The notes below the pieces were generated by a model that made no database searches, was not told the origin of the DNA, and saw only the letters and a list, made by a program, of their open reading frames with translations. This document shows, one piece after another, positions 8,178 to 17,544 of a stretch of 64,000 nt of DNA. Location: assembly GCA_001898505.1 (NCBI GenBank), contig MKTZ01000015.1:248001-312000 (forward strand), read 5' to 3'. A program made the translations under genes and the position numbers. The stretch's first letter is position 1. Every line of letters starts with the position of its first letter. The DNA comes from Sphingobacteriales bacterium 50-39. GTDB lineage: Bacteria > Bacteroidota > Bacteroidia > Chitinophagales > Chitinophagaceae.

Positions 8178-11100
8178 TTAACCAATGGCTTTTCGCTTCA
8201 GGGCGACATATTCTGAAGGAGAAAGATCGAATTTTGCTTTGAACGCCCGGGTAAAATAGTTGGGGGTAGTAAATCCGACAGCATACCCTATCTCCGCGAT
8301 CTTCATATCGCCTCTTTCGAGGAGCTCTGCTGCCCTGTTTAGCCTGACGGATCGAACGAATTCCACGGGAGTCTCCCCCGTCAGGTCAACGATCTTTCGA
8401 TAGAAGGAGGTCCGGCTCATGCAAAAATGATTGGAAAGCTCCTCGACCGACAACTGAGAGCTGTCGAGTTTCGACTCTATAAACTGGATCACTTTCAACA
8501 ACAATTGGTCTTCCGCCGATGGCAGCTCCCGGGGAGGAGTTTCAATATTGACCCGTCGGGTGTATGTTTCACGCAAACGCTGGCTAAGTAAAATCAGATT
8601 TTTTATCTTGATATTCAAAACCTCGAAGCTGAACGGTTTGGTCAGGTAGTCGCTGGCGCCGGTCTCCAGCCCCGTCAGCTGATAGGCGTCGTCCGTCAGA
8701 GCCGTTAACAGGATCACCGGAATATGGCTGACCCGCCTGTCGGATTTAATTTTCCGGCTAAGTTCAATCCCGTCCATATTGGGCATGGTAATGTCGCTCA
8801 CGATAACGTCCGGATGAGTGGACAGGGCCTTTTGCCACCCCACCTTGCCATCCGGGGCCTCAATTACCTTGTAATAGGGTTGCAGGCTGCTTCGAAGGTA
8901 TTCCCGGAAGTCATCGTTGTCCTCTACCAACAGTACGGTCAGCTTTCTGAGGTCTCGCAGGTTGGCCGGCCGGCCTTCGGCAGCGCTTACAGCTTTAACA
9001 GAAGTTCTTTCACCATCTGCCTTGTTCACCGTCCCACTGCTGATATTTTCCAGCGGCAGCAGCGGCAGGCAGATCGTAAAGGTACTCCCGGCTCCCGGCT
9101 GGCTTTCGACAGCGATCGTCCCTCCGTGCAAAACCACAAACTCCCTGGTAATGGACAGACCAATCCCGGCGCCCTGGTTGGAGACATTTGCCTTGGCGCT
9201 GCCCTGGAAAAACCGGTCGAAAGCGCGCATTCTTTCATCCGCGGACATACCGACCCCCGTATCGGAAATGATGATCATCAATTCTTTCGAATCGGGGACC
9301 TCTTTTACTGTCAGCGACACGCAACCATCTTTTTCTGTAAACTTGAACGCATTTCCCAAAAGGTTGAATACAATTCGTTCGATTTTATCCTTGTCGAATG
9401 CCGTATAAAAACTGTCTATGGTAGTGGAGAAGGAGAAACGGATCTGCTTTCGGTCGGCCATGTCGCTGAACGAGTCGGAAGCATCCTTTAAGAACGAAAT
9501 AATATCGCCTTCGCTCAAATTAAGTTTCAGTTCGTGATCCTCCAGCTTCCTGAAATCAAGCAACTGATTTACGAGGTTGAGCAACCGTCTCGCATTTCGC
9601 TTCACCATGGCAATATGCCTTTGTTTGTCGGGATTACCCTCCTTTTCCTGTAACTGCTCCAGGGGCCCGGTGATCAGGGAGATAGGCGTGCGAAACTCGT
9701 GGCTCAAATTGGTCAAAAATTTTATCTTCAGTTGATCGAACTCATGCAAACGCTCGGCCTCCAGCCTTTCCTGTTCCAGGAGCTGTTTCATACGCATACG
9801 CTCCTGCTCCAAGGCGTATTTGATCTTGAACTTCCGGATGCCACGATGCCGGATGCCCCAGACGATCAGTATGGCAACCAAAATATAAAGTGCGTAGGCA
9901 TATCCTGTAAGCCAGAAGGGCGGCTTGACATAGATATGGATCGAGGTATCCGTCGCGCTCCATACGCCGTCATTATTACTTGCCTTTACATGAAAAGTAT
10001 AGTCACCCGGGTCAAGGTTCGTGTAATAGGCCGTATTCATCGTCCCCACGTAGATCCAGTCTTTGTCAAAACCTTCCAGCTTATAGGCATACTGGTTTTG
10101 CTTCGGCAGCGTATAATTCAGGGCAACAAAGCTCAATGCCAAATTCTGCTTGTAGGCAAGACTGATCTTAGTGGCTATGGAAATATGTTCCTGAATGGCA
10201 GATTCCTTACCCGGAGCTACGGACTTATTTCCAATCCGAAGGTCTGTCAGCATCACAGAAGGTACATTGCTGTTAGCCGTCAACTTCGTCGGATCTATGT
10301 AATTGAATCCTTGCAGGCTACCGAAAAAAAGCTCGCCGTTTGACGCCTTGAACCCGGCCCCGTGTACGAAATTATCGATAGGGATGCCGTTATAGTGCGT
10401 GAAATTGCGGAAGTGCCTGGTAGCCACTTCGAACGTGCTGACCCCTGTGTTTGTGCTTATCCACAGTTTTCCTTTATTATCTTCCACCAGTTGGTAGATG
10501 GTGGTATTTTGTAAACCATCTTTTTCCGAGAAGTTAGTGAACTTTTCTGTCCTCTCATCAAACACACTCAAACCTCCGCCATAGGTGCCTATCCACATCA
10601 GACCGCGGCTGTCGCGGAGCAGCGCGTGTATCTTATCGCTGGGCAGCGGGCTGTTGCTTTGATTGTGCACGGTAAATTTTCCCGTATGCGGGTCATAGAC
10701 AGTCAATCCTCCGCCGTGCGATCCGATCCAGATATTTCCCCGGCCGTCCTCTTCTATGGCCCTGATATATCCATTTATCGGCAGCAGGATATCGTCCGGT
10801 CCCGTCGGATTTGGCGTATAGCGAACGAGGCCATTATTATTTTTTAAAGCAATGACCCCGTCCCCGTTAGTGCCAAACCAGATCTGCCCCTTGCTGTCTT
10901 CCGTTATACAATAGATGTCTCCGCTGTTGAGGTCCTCGGCGCCATGGGCGGCTGACAGGTGTTTCGCTTTTCCTGTCACGGGATCCAGGACGATGGCTCC
11001 GTTCCCGGCTGTTCCGATATACAATGTGCCATTGTGCAATCTTCTCAAAGACAGGACGGACAAGTCATTTGATCTCAGCCCATCCAGCTGCACCTCACAA

Positions 11101-12296
11101 CGGCGGATCCGATTCCCCTTCTCGTCGAATAGATAAATTCCGCCGCCATCCGTGCCGACCCAAACATGACCATCGTCTGCCTGCGCAAATGCCGTTACAA
11201 TAGAGCTCTTTGATCCATTGTCATGAAATGTTGCCCAGAACTTGCCAGGGAATAGATTGAGATTCTTGTCATACTTGTTGACGCCGCCCCGGTATGTCCC
11301 AAACCAGTATATCCCTTCTTTGTCGATGTAGATGCTTCGGATGACCTTGCTGGTTAAACTATGCATGTTCCCTTCTTCCGGCAGGTAGGCCGCCGCACGG
11401 CCGGTATGCGGGTCCAGGGCATGTATCCCTGCCATCGTGCCTACCCACAATAGTCCTTCAGCATCCGCCCGGATCGCAGTGATCACTCCCTGCCTCAATT
11501 CATCATCGCTGCCATTCACGGTCCCGGCACGCACGAACCCTTTCTCATCGGGGCGCAGCATACATAATCCGCGCTCCGTGCCCACCCATAGATGGCCATC
11601 GTTGTCTTCTGCCAGGGACCTTACCCGATCATAGACAAGGCTTGACTCGTCGGTTATGTCATGCACGTAGCGTCTAAACGCCCCCTTTTCCCTGATATAA
11701 AGAAATAGTCCTCCGTCCGTACCCACCCAGACCCTATGCCGGCTATCTTCAAAAATGCAATTCAGGGGTATTGTTTTCGACTCCCGATGCCCATTAAAGA
11801 GATCCATTTTCGAAAGCTGGCCCGATGCGGGGTCCAGTACATAGGGAGCCTCAAATTGCGCCATCCAGATCATCCCCCGATCATCGCTGCACAGACCCCT
11901 GACCACCGCATTGGGCAGAAATCCGTCGCCTCCCCCATCCACAGGGTAATGGATAAATTTATCCCGCCTCCTGTCATACATGCTTAAAGCGCCCCCGCTC
12001 GTCCCGATCCAAATATTTCCGGCCTTGTCCTCATACAATGCCAGTATCTCATTGGCGCGCAGACTGGCAGAATCGCCGGCCTGGTGCCGGTATACCGTAA
12101 AATTCGTCCCGTCAAACTTATTGAGACCGTCATCCGTGGCGATCCACATCAGCCCGTATTTATCTTTTAAAATGGCGTTAACCGAATTGGATAATAATCC
12201 GTCCCGGGAAGTCAGTGAAGTGAATTTGATCTGGGACGGCTGTGCAGACGAAACCTTTGCCAGTATTATTAAGCATATGAAAAGATAGGTTCTCAT
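8178..12296 (-). CDS. Hybrid two-component system regulator (HTCS1)
   Basis: 1372 residues from the ATG at 12296. One chain carries a signal peptide (cleavage near AQP, residue 20), a periplasmic sensor of Reg_prop beta-propeller repeats (many xxWIGTxxGGL motifs, residues 25-670), a Y_Y_Y domain (about 720-790) and a membrane helix (about 798-817). Inside the cell follow a HisKA domain (LSHEFRTP, His866), an ATPase domain (NAFKFTEK, DTGVGM, GAGIGLSI), a receiver (LLVEDNDDF, Asp1168 in VSDITMPNMDG) and a C-terminal AraC helix-turn-helix. HTCS proteins sense oligosaccharides in the periplasm and activate glycan-utilization operons. It lies 85 nt after the GH39/GH43 gene at the end of module 1, behind a hairpin in its leader, and before the LacI gene. 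All catalytic motifs look intact. The target operon is not evident. Confidence 0.95.
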   Translation of the reverse strand: MRTYLFICLIILAKVSSAQPSQIKFTSLTSRDGLLSNSVNAILKDKYGLMWIATDDGLNKFDGTNFTVYRHQAGDSASLRANEILALYEDKAGNIWIGTSGGALSMYDRRRDKFIHYPVDGGGDGFLPNAVVRGLCSDDRGMIWMAQFEAPYVLDPASGQLSKMDLFNGHRESKTIPLNCIFEDSRHRVWVGTDGGLFLYIREKGAFRRYVHDITDESSLVYDRVRSLAEDNDGHLWVGTERGLCMLRPDEKGFVRAGTVNGSDDELRQGVITAIRADAEGLLWVGTMAGIHALDPHTGRAAAYLPEEGNMHSLTSKVIRSIYIDKEGIYWFGTYRGGVNKYDKNLNLFPGKFWATFHDNGSKSSIVTAFAQADDGHVWVGTDGGGIYLFDEKGNRIRRCEVQLDGLRSNDLSVLSLRRLHNGTLYIGTAGNGAIVLDPVTGKAKHLSAAHGAEDLNSGDIYCITEDSKGQIWFGTNGDGVIALKNNNGLVRYTPNPTGPDDILLPINGYIRAIEEDGRGNIWIGSHGGGLTVYDPHTGKFTVHNQSNSPLPSDKIHALLRDSRGLMWIGTYGGGLSVFDERTEKFTNFSEKDGLQNTTIYQLVEDNKGKLWISTNTGVSTFEVATRHFRNFTHYNGIPIDNFVHGAGFKASNGELFFGSLQGFNYIDPTKLTANSNVPSVMLTDLRIGNKSVAPGKESAIQEHISIATKISLAYKQNLALSFVALNYTLPKQNQYAYKLEGFDKDWIYVGTMNTAYYTNLDPGDYTFHVKASNNDGVWSATDTSIHIYVKPPFWLTGYAYALYILVAILIVWGIRHRGIRKFKIKYALEQERMRMKQLLEQERLEAERLHEFDQLKIKFLTNLSHEFRTPISLITGPLEQLQEKEGNPDKQRHIAMVKRNARRLLNLVNQLLDFRKLEDHELKLNLSEGDIISFLKDASDSFSDMADRKQIRFSFSTTIDSFYTAFDKDKIERIVFNLLGNAFKFTEKDGCVSLTVKEVPDSKELMIIISDTGVGMSADERMRAFDRFFQGSAKANVSNQGAGIGLSITREFVVLHGGTIAVESQPGAGSTFTICLPLLPLENISSGTVNKADGERTSVKAVSAAEGRPANLRDLRKLTVLLVEDNDDFREYLRSSLQPYYKVIEAPDGKVGWQKALSTHPDVIVSDITMPNMDGIELSRKIKSDRRVSHIPVILLTALTDDAYQLTGLETGASDYLTKPFSFEVLNIKIKNLILLSQRLRETYTRRVNIETPPRELPSAEDQLLLKVIQFIESKLDSSQLSVEELSNHFCMSRTSFYRKIVDLTGETPVEFVRSVRLNRAAELLERGDMKIAEIGYAVGFTTPNYFTRAFKAKFDLSPSEYVALKRKAIG

Positions 12297-12304
12297 TACC
12301 AACA

Positions 12305-12327
12305 AGTTACAAACAGTCGTTGTAACT
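12305..12327. promoter_or_regulatory. Inverted repeat in the HTCS1 leader
   Basis: AGTTACAA (12305-12312) and TTGTAACT (12320-12327) are perfect complements around a 7-base loop. The right arm on the minus strand begins 9 nt before the HTCS1 ATG. It could be an operator or an intercistronic RNA hairpin that lowers or stabilises HTCS1 expression relative to the enzyme genes upstream. I see no clean TAnnTTTG box in this gap. Confidence 0.35.
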
Positions 12328-12381
12328 CAAGATACTTCTTTTACGGCAAATCCGAACAAATTACCTGCATTCATATTGAAC

Positions 12382-15300
12382 TTACCGGCCGGCCAAAGGC
12401 TTATACACAAAATTCTTAAACGTAACAGCACCTTCTCCAATGGAGCAAAGCCCGATGCGCACCGCCATAAAGCCACCCAAAGCATTGTGATTAAACCCGG
12501 ATATATCCAATGAACTTTCAATCTTATTCCATTTATCCCCCTCCGCCCGGTAGTACAGATCAACTATATTATCGACATTCCTCACGCGAAGGAATACATG
12601 ATGGGTCACCGCTTTTTTCTCCGCGGGATATTGCCATCCATTTAAATTTGCCAGGATGTCGCCATCTTTTGTAAGGATGCCCGAAACGGCTCTTTCGTTA
12701 TAAAAGACGACCAATCCACCGGTAGCCCCGCCTTCGATAACCAGTTCCACTTCGGCTATATAAGAGTGGTCGGACGGCAGGAAAAGTAAGGGCGAAGAAT
12801 TCCCAATGGCATTTCCTTTTGCTTTTACAATCAGACCATTCTCCGTTGAACGAAACCTGCCGGTATCATATTCTCTAAAGAACTTCCATTGTGGTTTTAA
12901 ATAGCTGCCGTCAAATTTATCACTCCCGGCAAGATCAGACGTCGAGACGGCCAACTCCGGCTTTTTAATCGGCTGACCAGCTTCAATACCATCCGGTATT
13001 TTATACCATCCCTCTTTTGTCCATTCGACGGGCAGGAGCAAGGTCTGCCTCCCCATGTTATAAAATCCTTTTTCATAAGCATGGAACACCATCCACCATT
13101 TCCCTTTTGCATCTTCAAACAAAGTACCGTGGCCTTTCGACCGCCATGTATCTGAGCTGTTTGTCGTTCTGATAATGGGATTGTAAGGAGAATTTTCCCA
13201 GGGCCCCCACAGTGACTTCGACCTTGCCGAGATGACCATATGCCCCGTTGCCGGTCCGGCAGTTCCTCCTTCTGCCACAGTAAGATAATAATATTCACCT
13301 CTTTTTACCAACTTAGGGCCTTCCAGGCAAAAACACTCGATGGACCATTCACGAGGCACCGGCCACCCATCATAAGAGCTCTTGATCTCTCCTGCAACAG
13401 AAAGACCATCGTCTGACAAAGGAACAAAACCGCCGCTGCTAAAAAACAAATACCTTTTTCCATGCTCATCGACAATATGCCCGGGATCGATGTTGCCAAT
13501 TTTCAAATCGACAGGATCGGTCCATTTGCCATTGATGGAATCAGCCGTAACGACATAGTTGGTTCCACCAGCGGGGAAATAGATGTAGTACTTGTTTTTA
13601 TACTTCACCAGGTCGGGAGCATACACGGAACCCACATATTTATACAAAGCATTTGTCACCGGCGTCCAGTTCAACAGATCCTTTGAGTGCCAGATCAGCA
13701 GCCCGGGATAGTATTCAAAAGACGAATGAACCATGTAATAATCGTCCCCATCCCGAAGAATGCTTGGATCCGGATGGTCGCCGGCAAGGACAGGATTCTC
13801 ATAAAAACCGGAACCTTTTACAGCAGTCCTGCTTTGAGTAAGTTTGATCAGCTTCAGAAAATAAACATCGTTTTCCCGCAGCGCCAGCTCCTTGACAAAA
13901 GGAATGCCGTCCTTTATCGTAACGATTTCTTTGTACAGGGGAGAACCATCGTTCTGGTCCTTTATCTGTTCCACCTCCTTCTTATTCAGCTGCACAGGCC
14001 TGCCCAGCGAGAGATAGGTAGAATAGGCGTCATTACACCGGTATCCGGTCTTGTAAACCTCCAGCGCATATATACCCGCCGGTGCCTTGTCGATGCTCAC
14101 TTTCAGCCGGCCTTTGGATCGGGCGGGCAGGTCCCGTATATAATAGTCCTGGTTATTTGTCGAATCCGGCTGCGTAATGGTGAAATCCCATATCAACGCC
14201 TGGACATTTCCTGAGCTGTCCCTGCACACCCATGAGGAAGGATCATTATTGGCCAACTCGATATTTCCCAGCTGGTTCAGGAATTTATAGGCATAGAAAA
14301 CAGGTTTATTGATCCCCTGGATGGTCAACATCCCAAACCCTCCGTGAAAGGGCGTAAACCGGGGGCCCGGCTCTTCGAAAATGTCCGTAAAAACCCAGTA
14401 CGACATGGAATTCGCGGCATTGCCCACCTGCTTGAGCTTCTGCAGCACATAAGCGGCTTCGTGATAGCTGTCATGGATCGGATCGGCGGGCGTATAGGAA
14501 GCGCTCCACTCGGTGTAGTGCAACTCGAGGCTGGGTATGGCGGATTCCCCGATCTCCTTATGGGATTGAAGTACATCCCCGCTGAGGCTCATAGGGTTCT
14601 TATCCAGCACGGTGCCGGTGTTGCCGAACTCGTCCAGGAATCCCTGCCTTACGCCATAGGCATGCGTGCTGATAAAGTCCAGAGGCACATTATTATTATG
14701 ACAATACGCGATCAGCTCCGGCTCCCAGGCCGCGCCGGCGGTGGCAGGTCCGCCCACCCGATAGGACGGATTGACGCTCTTGATCGCCCGGGCGCTGTAG
14801 CTATACAGCTTAAAATAATCCTGTTGGGTGCCCGCCCAAAATCCGTCCAGGTTCGGCTCATTCCATACTTCAAAGTACCATGTTTTTACTTCTTCGGCGC
14901 CATAACGCTCCGTGAAGTGCTCGACAAGGCTTCGCATCAATCCTGCCCATTTTTCATAATCCTTCGGAGGAGTGACATTACCTCGCCACCAGAAGATGGT
15001 CTTGCTGCCGCTGGCAAGCCGTGCGGGCATAAAACCAAGCTCTACAAAAGGCTTCATCCCGATGCTGTGCAAAAAATCGAATAAAACATCGACGTACATG
15101 AAATTATATTGTGGTTTTCCATTTTTATCTTCCGAGTACACCGCCATCTCGTCCGTCAACAGTCCATGCATGCGGATGTACCGGAACCCGCACTCTTTCC
15201 GCACATACGCCAGCTGCTGCTGCCAGTCGGCCCTTAGCCCTTCGGCCGCCCTGCCCGCCCCCACACATTCATTGAACATAGTATTCAATCGTCCGGCAGT

Positions 15301-15426
15301 CTTGCTGAAATCTATGTGAATGACCCTTTCTCCCCCAGCCGGCCGATCCTGACCAGGCTTTTGAGCATTCAATACCATCGAACCAAAAGAAAGCATGACT
15401 ACCAACGACAGTGACCTTATTTTCAT
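12382..15426 (-). CDS. GH39-GH43 two-enzyme fusion (beta-xylosidase / beta-xylosidase or arabinofuranosidase)
   Basis: 1014 residues from the ATG at 15426, chosen because it starts a clean signal peptide (MKIRSLSLVVMLSFGSMV, cleavage near NAQ). Residues 30-530 are GH39: acid/base Glu190 in FEVWNEPNLDGFW and nucleophile Glu306 in LHYTEWSAS, followed by the usual beta-sandwich. Residues 540-840 are GH43: base Asp553 in DHPDPSILRDGD, Asp647 in GNIDPGH and acid Glu702 in CLEGPKL. The last 170 residues form a concanavalin-like GH43 C-terminal domain. The two activities probably act in turn on xylose- or arabinose-containing side chains in the periplasm. It is the last enzyme of the SusC operon, 26 nt after GH42 and 85 nt before HTCS1. 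Family assignments are firm; substrates are inferred. Confidence 0.93.
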   Translation of the reverse strand: MKIRSLSLVVMLSFGSMVLNAQKPGQDRPAGGERVIHIDFSKTAGRLNTMFNECVGAGRAAEGLRADWQQQLAYVRKECGFRYIRMHGLLTDEMAVYSEDKNGKPQYNFMYVDVLFDFLHSIGMKPFVELGFMPARLASGSKTIFWWRGNVTPPKDYEKWAGLMRSLVEHFTERYGAEEVKTWYFEVWNEPNLDGFWAGTQQDYFKLYSYSARAIKSVNPSYRVGGPATAGAAWEPELIAYCHNNNVPLDFISTHAYGVRQGFLDEFGNTGTVLDKNPMSLSGDVLQSHKEIGESAIPSLELHYTEWSASYTPADPIHDSYHEAAYVLQKLKQVGNAANSMSYWVFTDIFEEPGPRFTPFHGGFGMLTIQGINKPVFYAYKFLNQLGNIELANNDPSSWVCRDSSGNVQALIWDFTITQPDSTNNQDYYIRDLPARSKGRLKVSIDKAPAGIYALEVYKTGYRCNDAYSTYLSLGRPVQLNKKEVEQIKDQNDGSPLYKEIVTIKDGIPFVKELALRENDVYFLKLIKLTQSRTAVKGSGFYENPVLAGDHPDPSILRDGDDYYMVHSSFEYYPGLLIWHSKDLLNWTPVTNALYKYVGSVYAPDLVKYKNKYYIYFPAGGTNYVVTADSINGKWTDPVDLKIGNIDPGHIVDEHGKRYLFFSSGGFVPLSDDGLSVAGEIKSSYDGWPVPREWSIECFCLEGPKLVKRGEYYYLTVAEGGTAGPATGHMVISARSKSLWGPWENSPYNPIIRTTNSSDTWRSKGHGTLFEDAKGKWWMVFHAYEKGFYNMGRQTLLLPVEWTKEGWYKIPDGIEAGQPIKKPELAVSTSDLAGSDKFDGSYLKPQWKFFREYDTGRFRSTENGLIVKAKGNAIGNSSPLLFLPSDHSYIAEVELVIEGGATGGLVVFYNERAVSGILTKDGDILANLNGWQYPAEKKAVTHHVFLRVRNVDNIVDLYYRAEGDKWNKIESSLDISGFNHNALGGFMAVRIGLCSIGEGAVTFKNFVYKPLAGR

Positions 15427-15452
15427 CCCAAAATTTTTTATATAGCAACATC

Positions 15453-17540
15453 TTACTCGCTCCATACCGCCACTCCGCTGGGCTGCAGCACGGACTCTCC
15501 GACAAGGACCTTGCCTGTAACAGGAACCTTCAAAGCATATTCCTCCGAAGAATAATTCACGGCGATATAAAAACCGTCCCGCCAGTAAACATACACGCCC
15601 GGCGGATAATCTTCGGTGTCGGCGCCGGCCTCGTGATATGCATTGCGCAACAGCTCCTTTTCGAGCTTGAACTCAGTGGTAGCCGCCCCGATATAGGTCA
15701 CGGTACCCTTGCCGATGGCACGCCGAACGACCGCAGCAGCGCCCTTATAAAACTGGTCATTATAGACAGCCAGGACATCCGTCCCCTTGTCCGGCGTCAG
15801 CAGATCGGCCCAGCTATTCCAATTATAATCGACGGAGTCCATACGGATATCCCCATGGTTGTTACCCGGCATCATGTCGGTGGCCGTTATATGAGCGCCG
15901 ATGAGCCCGGACAATGCCGAAGCCCACTCTCCTTCCCGGAAATGTCCCTGACTGTCCTTCGTGGCAGTTCGACAGGTAATGATCAAATGTCCTCCGCCCG
16001 CGACATACGCTTTCCACTTCCTGACCAATGCAGTGTCCGCCATTTCATAGGCCGGAACAATGACGACCTTATACGCCGACAGATCGGTCCCGGGCCCGAC
16101 GACATCGACAGGTGCCCCAAGCGCTTTGGCTGCCTCGAGAAATCTGACGGGATAGTTCCATGCATCCCATAGATAGGTCTGCTTTTGCCGGTCGATTGAC
16201 CAGAAATTCTCCAGGTTCCAAAGGATGGCAGTCTTGCGGGCCGCCAATTTTTCGGGCATCCTCGTCCCAGGCTGGTACAGCTTCCGCAACTCCCTGATCT
16301 CCTTCATGAATTGCATATACTCCTCGCCTCCCCGCGAAGGCGTAATGCCATCGGTCCGTATCACACCTGCATGGTATTGCTCCGCGCTGTAAAGTATCTG
16401 GCGATAGCGGTACGAACAGGCTATTTTCCCGCCCGCCCCGAATGCATGGTACAACCACATCCGCACCGTGCCCGGCAGCAACAGCGGATTGAAACTACCC
16501 CAGTTCACCGGGCCTGGCTGCATTTCCATCACCCCCGACAGCCCACCCGTCGCCTTGAAATATTCCGCGGCAAAAAGGATCGTTCTTTCATCTCCCAGCC
16601 GGAATCCCAGTTTTCCCCGATTGTCAGCCCCGCCATTGGGATAGGCAGTATAGGCAGCAAAATCAAGCTTTTTCGTCCGCCGTGGATCGGAGCCGGTGGC
16701 AACGGCGGTATAATTGGTGGTAATAAACTGGCCCGGAGAAATATATTTCCGCAATATAACAGCCTGACTATCCAAAAACGCAGCCTGCGCATCGGCCGAA
16801 TATCGCTTAAGATCCAACAGCGCGTGCGGATTGTTACCCCACCACCCTACCAGCATTGTATTGGGGATGATCACCTGCCCGAACCTGTCGTACCATTGAC
16901 TCCAGAAGGCAGTACCCCATGCGGCATTCAGCGCATCGATGGTCCGGTATTTTTTCTTCAGCCAATCCCTGAAAGCCTGTTCTGAGGAGGGACTGTAGTC
17001 GGGCTTTGCATCGGGTTCATTGTCGAGCTGCCATCCTATCACATTTGGATTGCGCCCATACCGCCGTCCCATCTCCGTTATGATCCTGCCCGCAAACCAT
17101 CGGTATTTGGAGTTGACGATGGAGCCCAGTCCACGGGTGCCGTGCTCACCCCTTATGTAGTGCCCATCCATCACAAAGGTCTCGGGGTATTTTTCCCGCA
17201 TCCACGCCGGCGTAGTGGCCGAAGGAGTGCATAGAAGGACCTTCACCTTGTATTTTGCACAAAGTCCTACGACCTTATCCAGCCAGGCAAAGTCAAACTT
17301 CCCCTCCTGCGGCTCCATTTTGAACCAGGCGAACTCGGCCAGGTGCACAAACTCATATCCCATGCGGCTGATGTTGGCAATGTCCCGCTCCCACTGGCTT
17401 TCGCTCCAATGTTCGGGATAATAATAGATCCCTGTCGTGACGAGGTCCTTTTCGGGAAAAAACCGGGTGGCATCCTGTGATCGTGCGGCAAATGCCGCCA
17501 GTATGATCAATTGAAAAAATAGAATGATACGTTTGTTCAT
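15453..17540 (-). CDS. GH42 beta-galactosidase, exported
   Basis: 695 residues from the ATG at 17540, which opens a signal peptide (MNKRIILFFQLIILAAF, then ARSQ). Longer in-frame starts would bury this signal. GH42 features: YYPEHWSESQWERDI near residue 41, acid/base Glu175 in GWQLDNEPD, nucleophile Glu339 in GVMEMQPGPVNW, a central trimerisation-type domain (about 405-630; YKVVIVPAYEMAD, GGGHLIITCRT) and a small C-terminal beta domain. The reaction is removal of terminal beta-galactose; some relatives act on alpha-L-arabinopyranose. The signal peptide places it in the periplasm, unlike many cytoplasmic GH42 enzymes. It follows the GH5 gene by 4 nt and precedes GH39/GH43 by 26 nt in the same operon. 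It could take galactose off xyloglucan side chains alongside the GH2 enzyme. Confidence 0.93.
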   Translation of the reverse strand: MNKRIILFFQLIILAAFAARSQDATRFFPEKDLVTTGIYYYPEHWSESQWERDIANISRMGYEFVHLAEFAWFKMEPQEGKFDFAWLDKVVGLCAKYKVKVLLCTPSATTPAWMREKYPETFVMDGHYIRGEHGTRGLGSIVNSKYRWFAGRIITEMGRRYGRNPNVIGWQLDNEPDAKPDYSPSSEQAFRDWLKKKYRTIDALNAAWGTAFWSQWYDRFGQVIIPNTMLVGWWGNNPHALLDLKRYSADAQAAFLDSQAVILRKYISPGQFITTNYTAVATGSDPRRTKKLDFAAYTAYPNGGADNRGKLGFRLGDERTILFAAEYFKATGGLSGVMEMQPGPVNWGSFNPLLLPGTVRMWLYHAFGAGGKIACSYRYRQILYSAEQYHAGVIRTDGITPSRGGEEYMQFMKEIRELRKLYQPGTRMPEKLAARKTAILWNLENFWSIDRQKQTYLWDAWNYPVRFLEAAKALGAPVDVVGPGTDLSAYKVVIVPAYEMADTALVRKWKAYVAGGGHLIITCRTATKDSQGHFREGEWASALSGLIGAHITATDMMPGNNHGDIRMDSVDYNWNSWADLLTPDKGTDVLAVYNDQFYKGAAAVVRRAIGKGTVTYIGAATTEFKLEKELLRNAYHEAGADTEDYPPGVYVYWRDGFYIAVNYSSEEYALKVPVTGKVLVGESVLQPSGVAVWSE

Positions 17541-17544
17541 ACAC

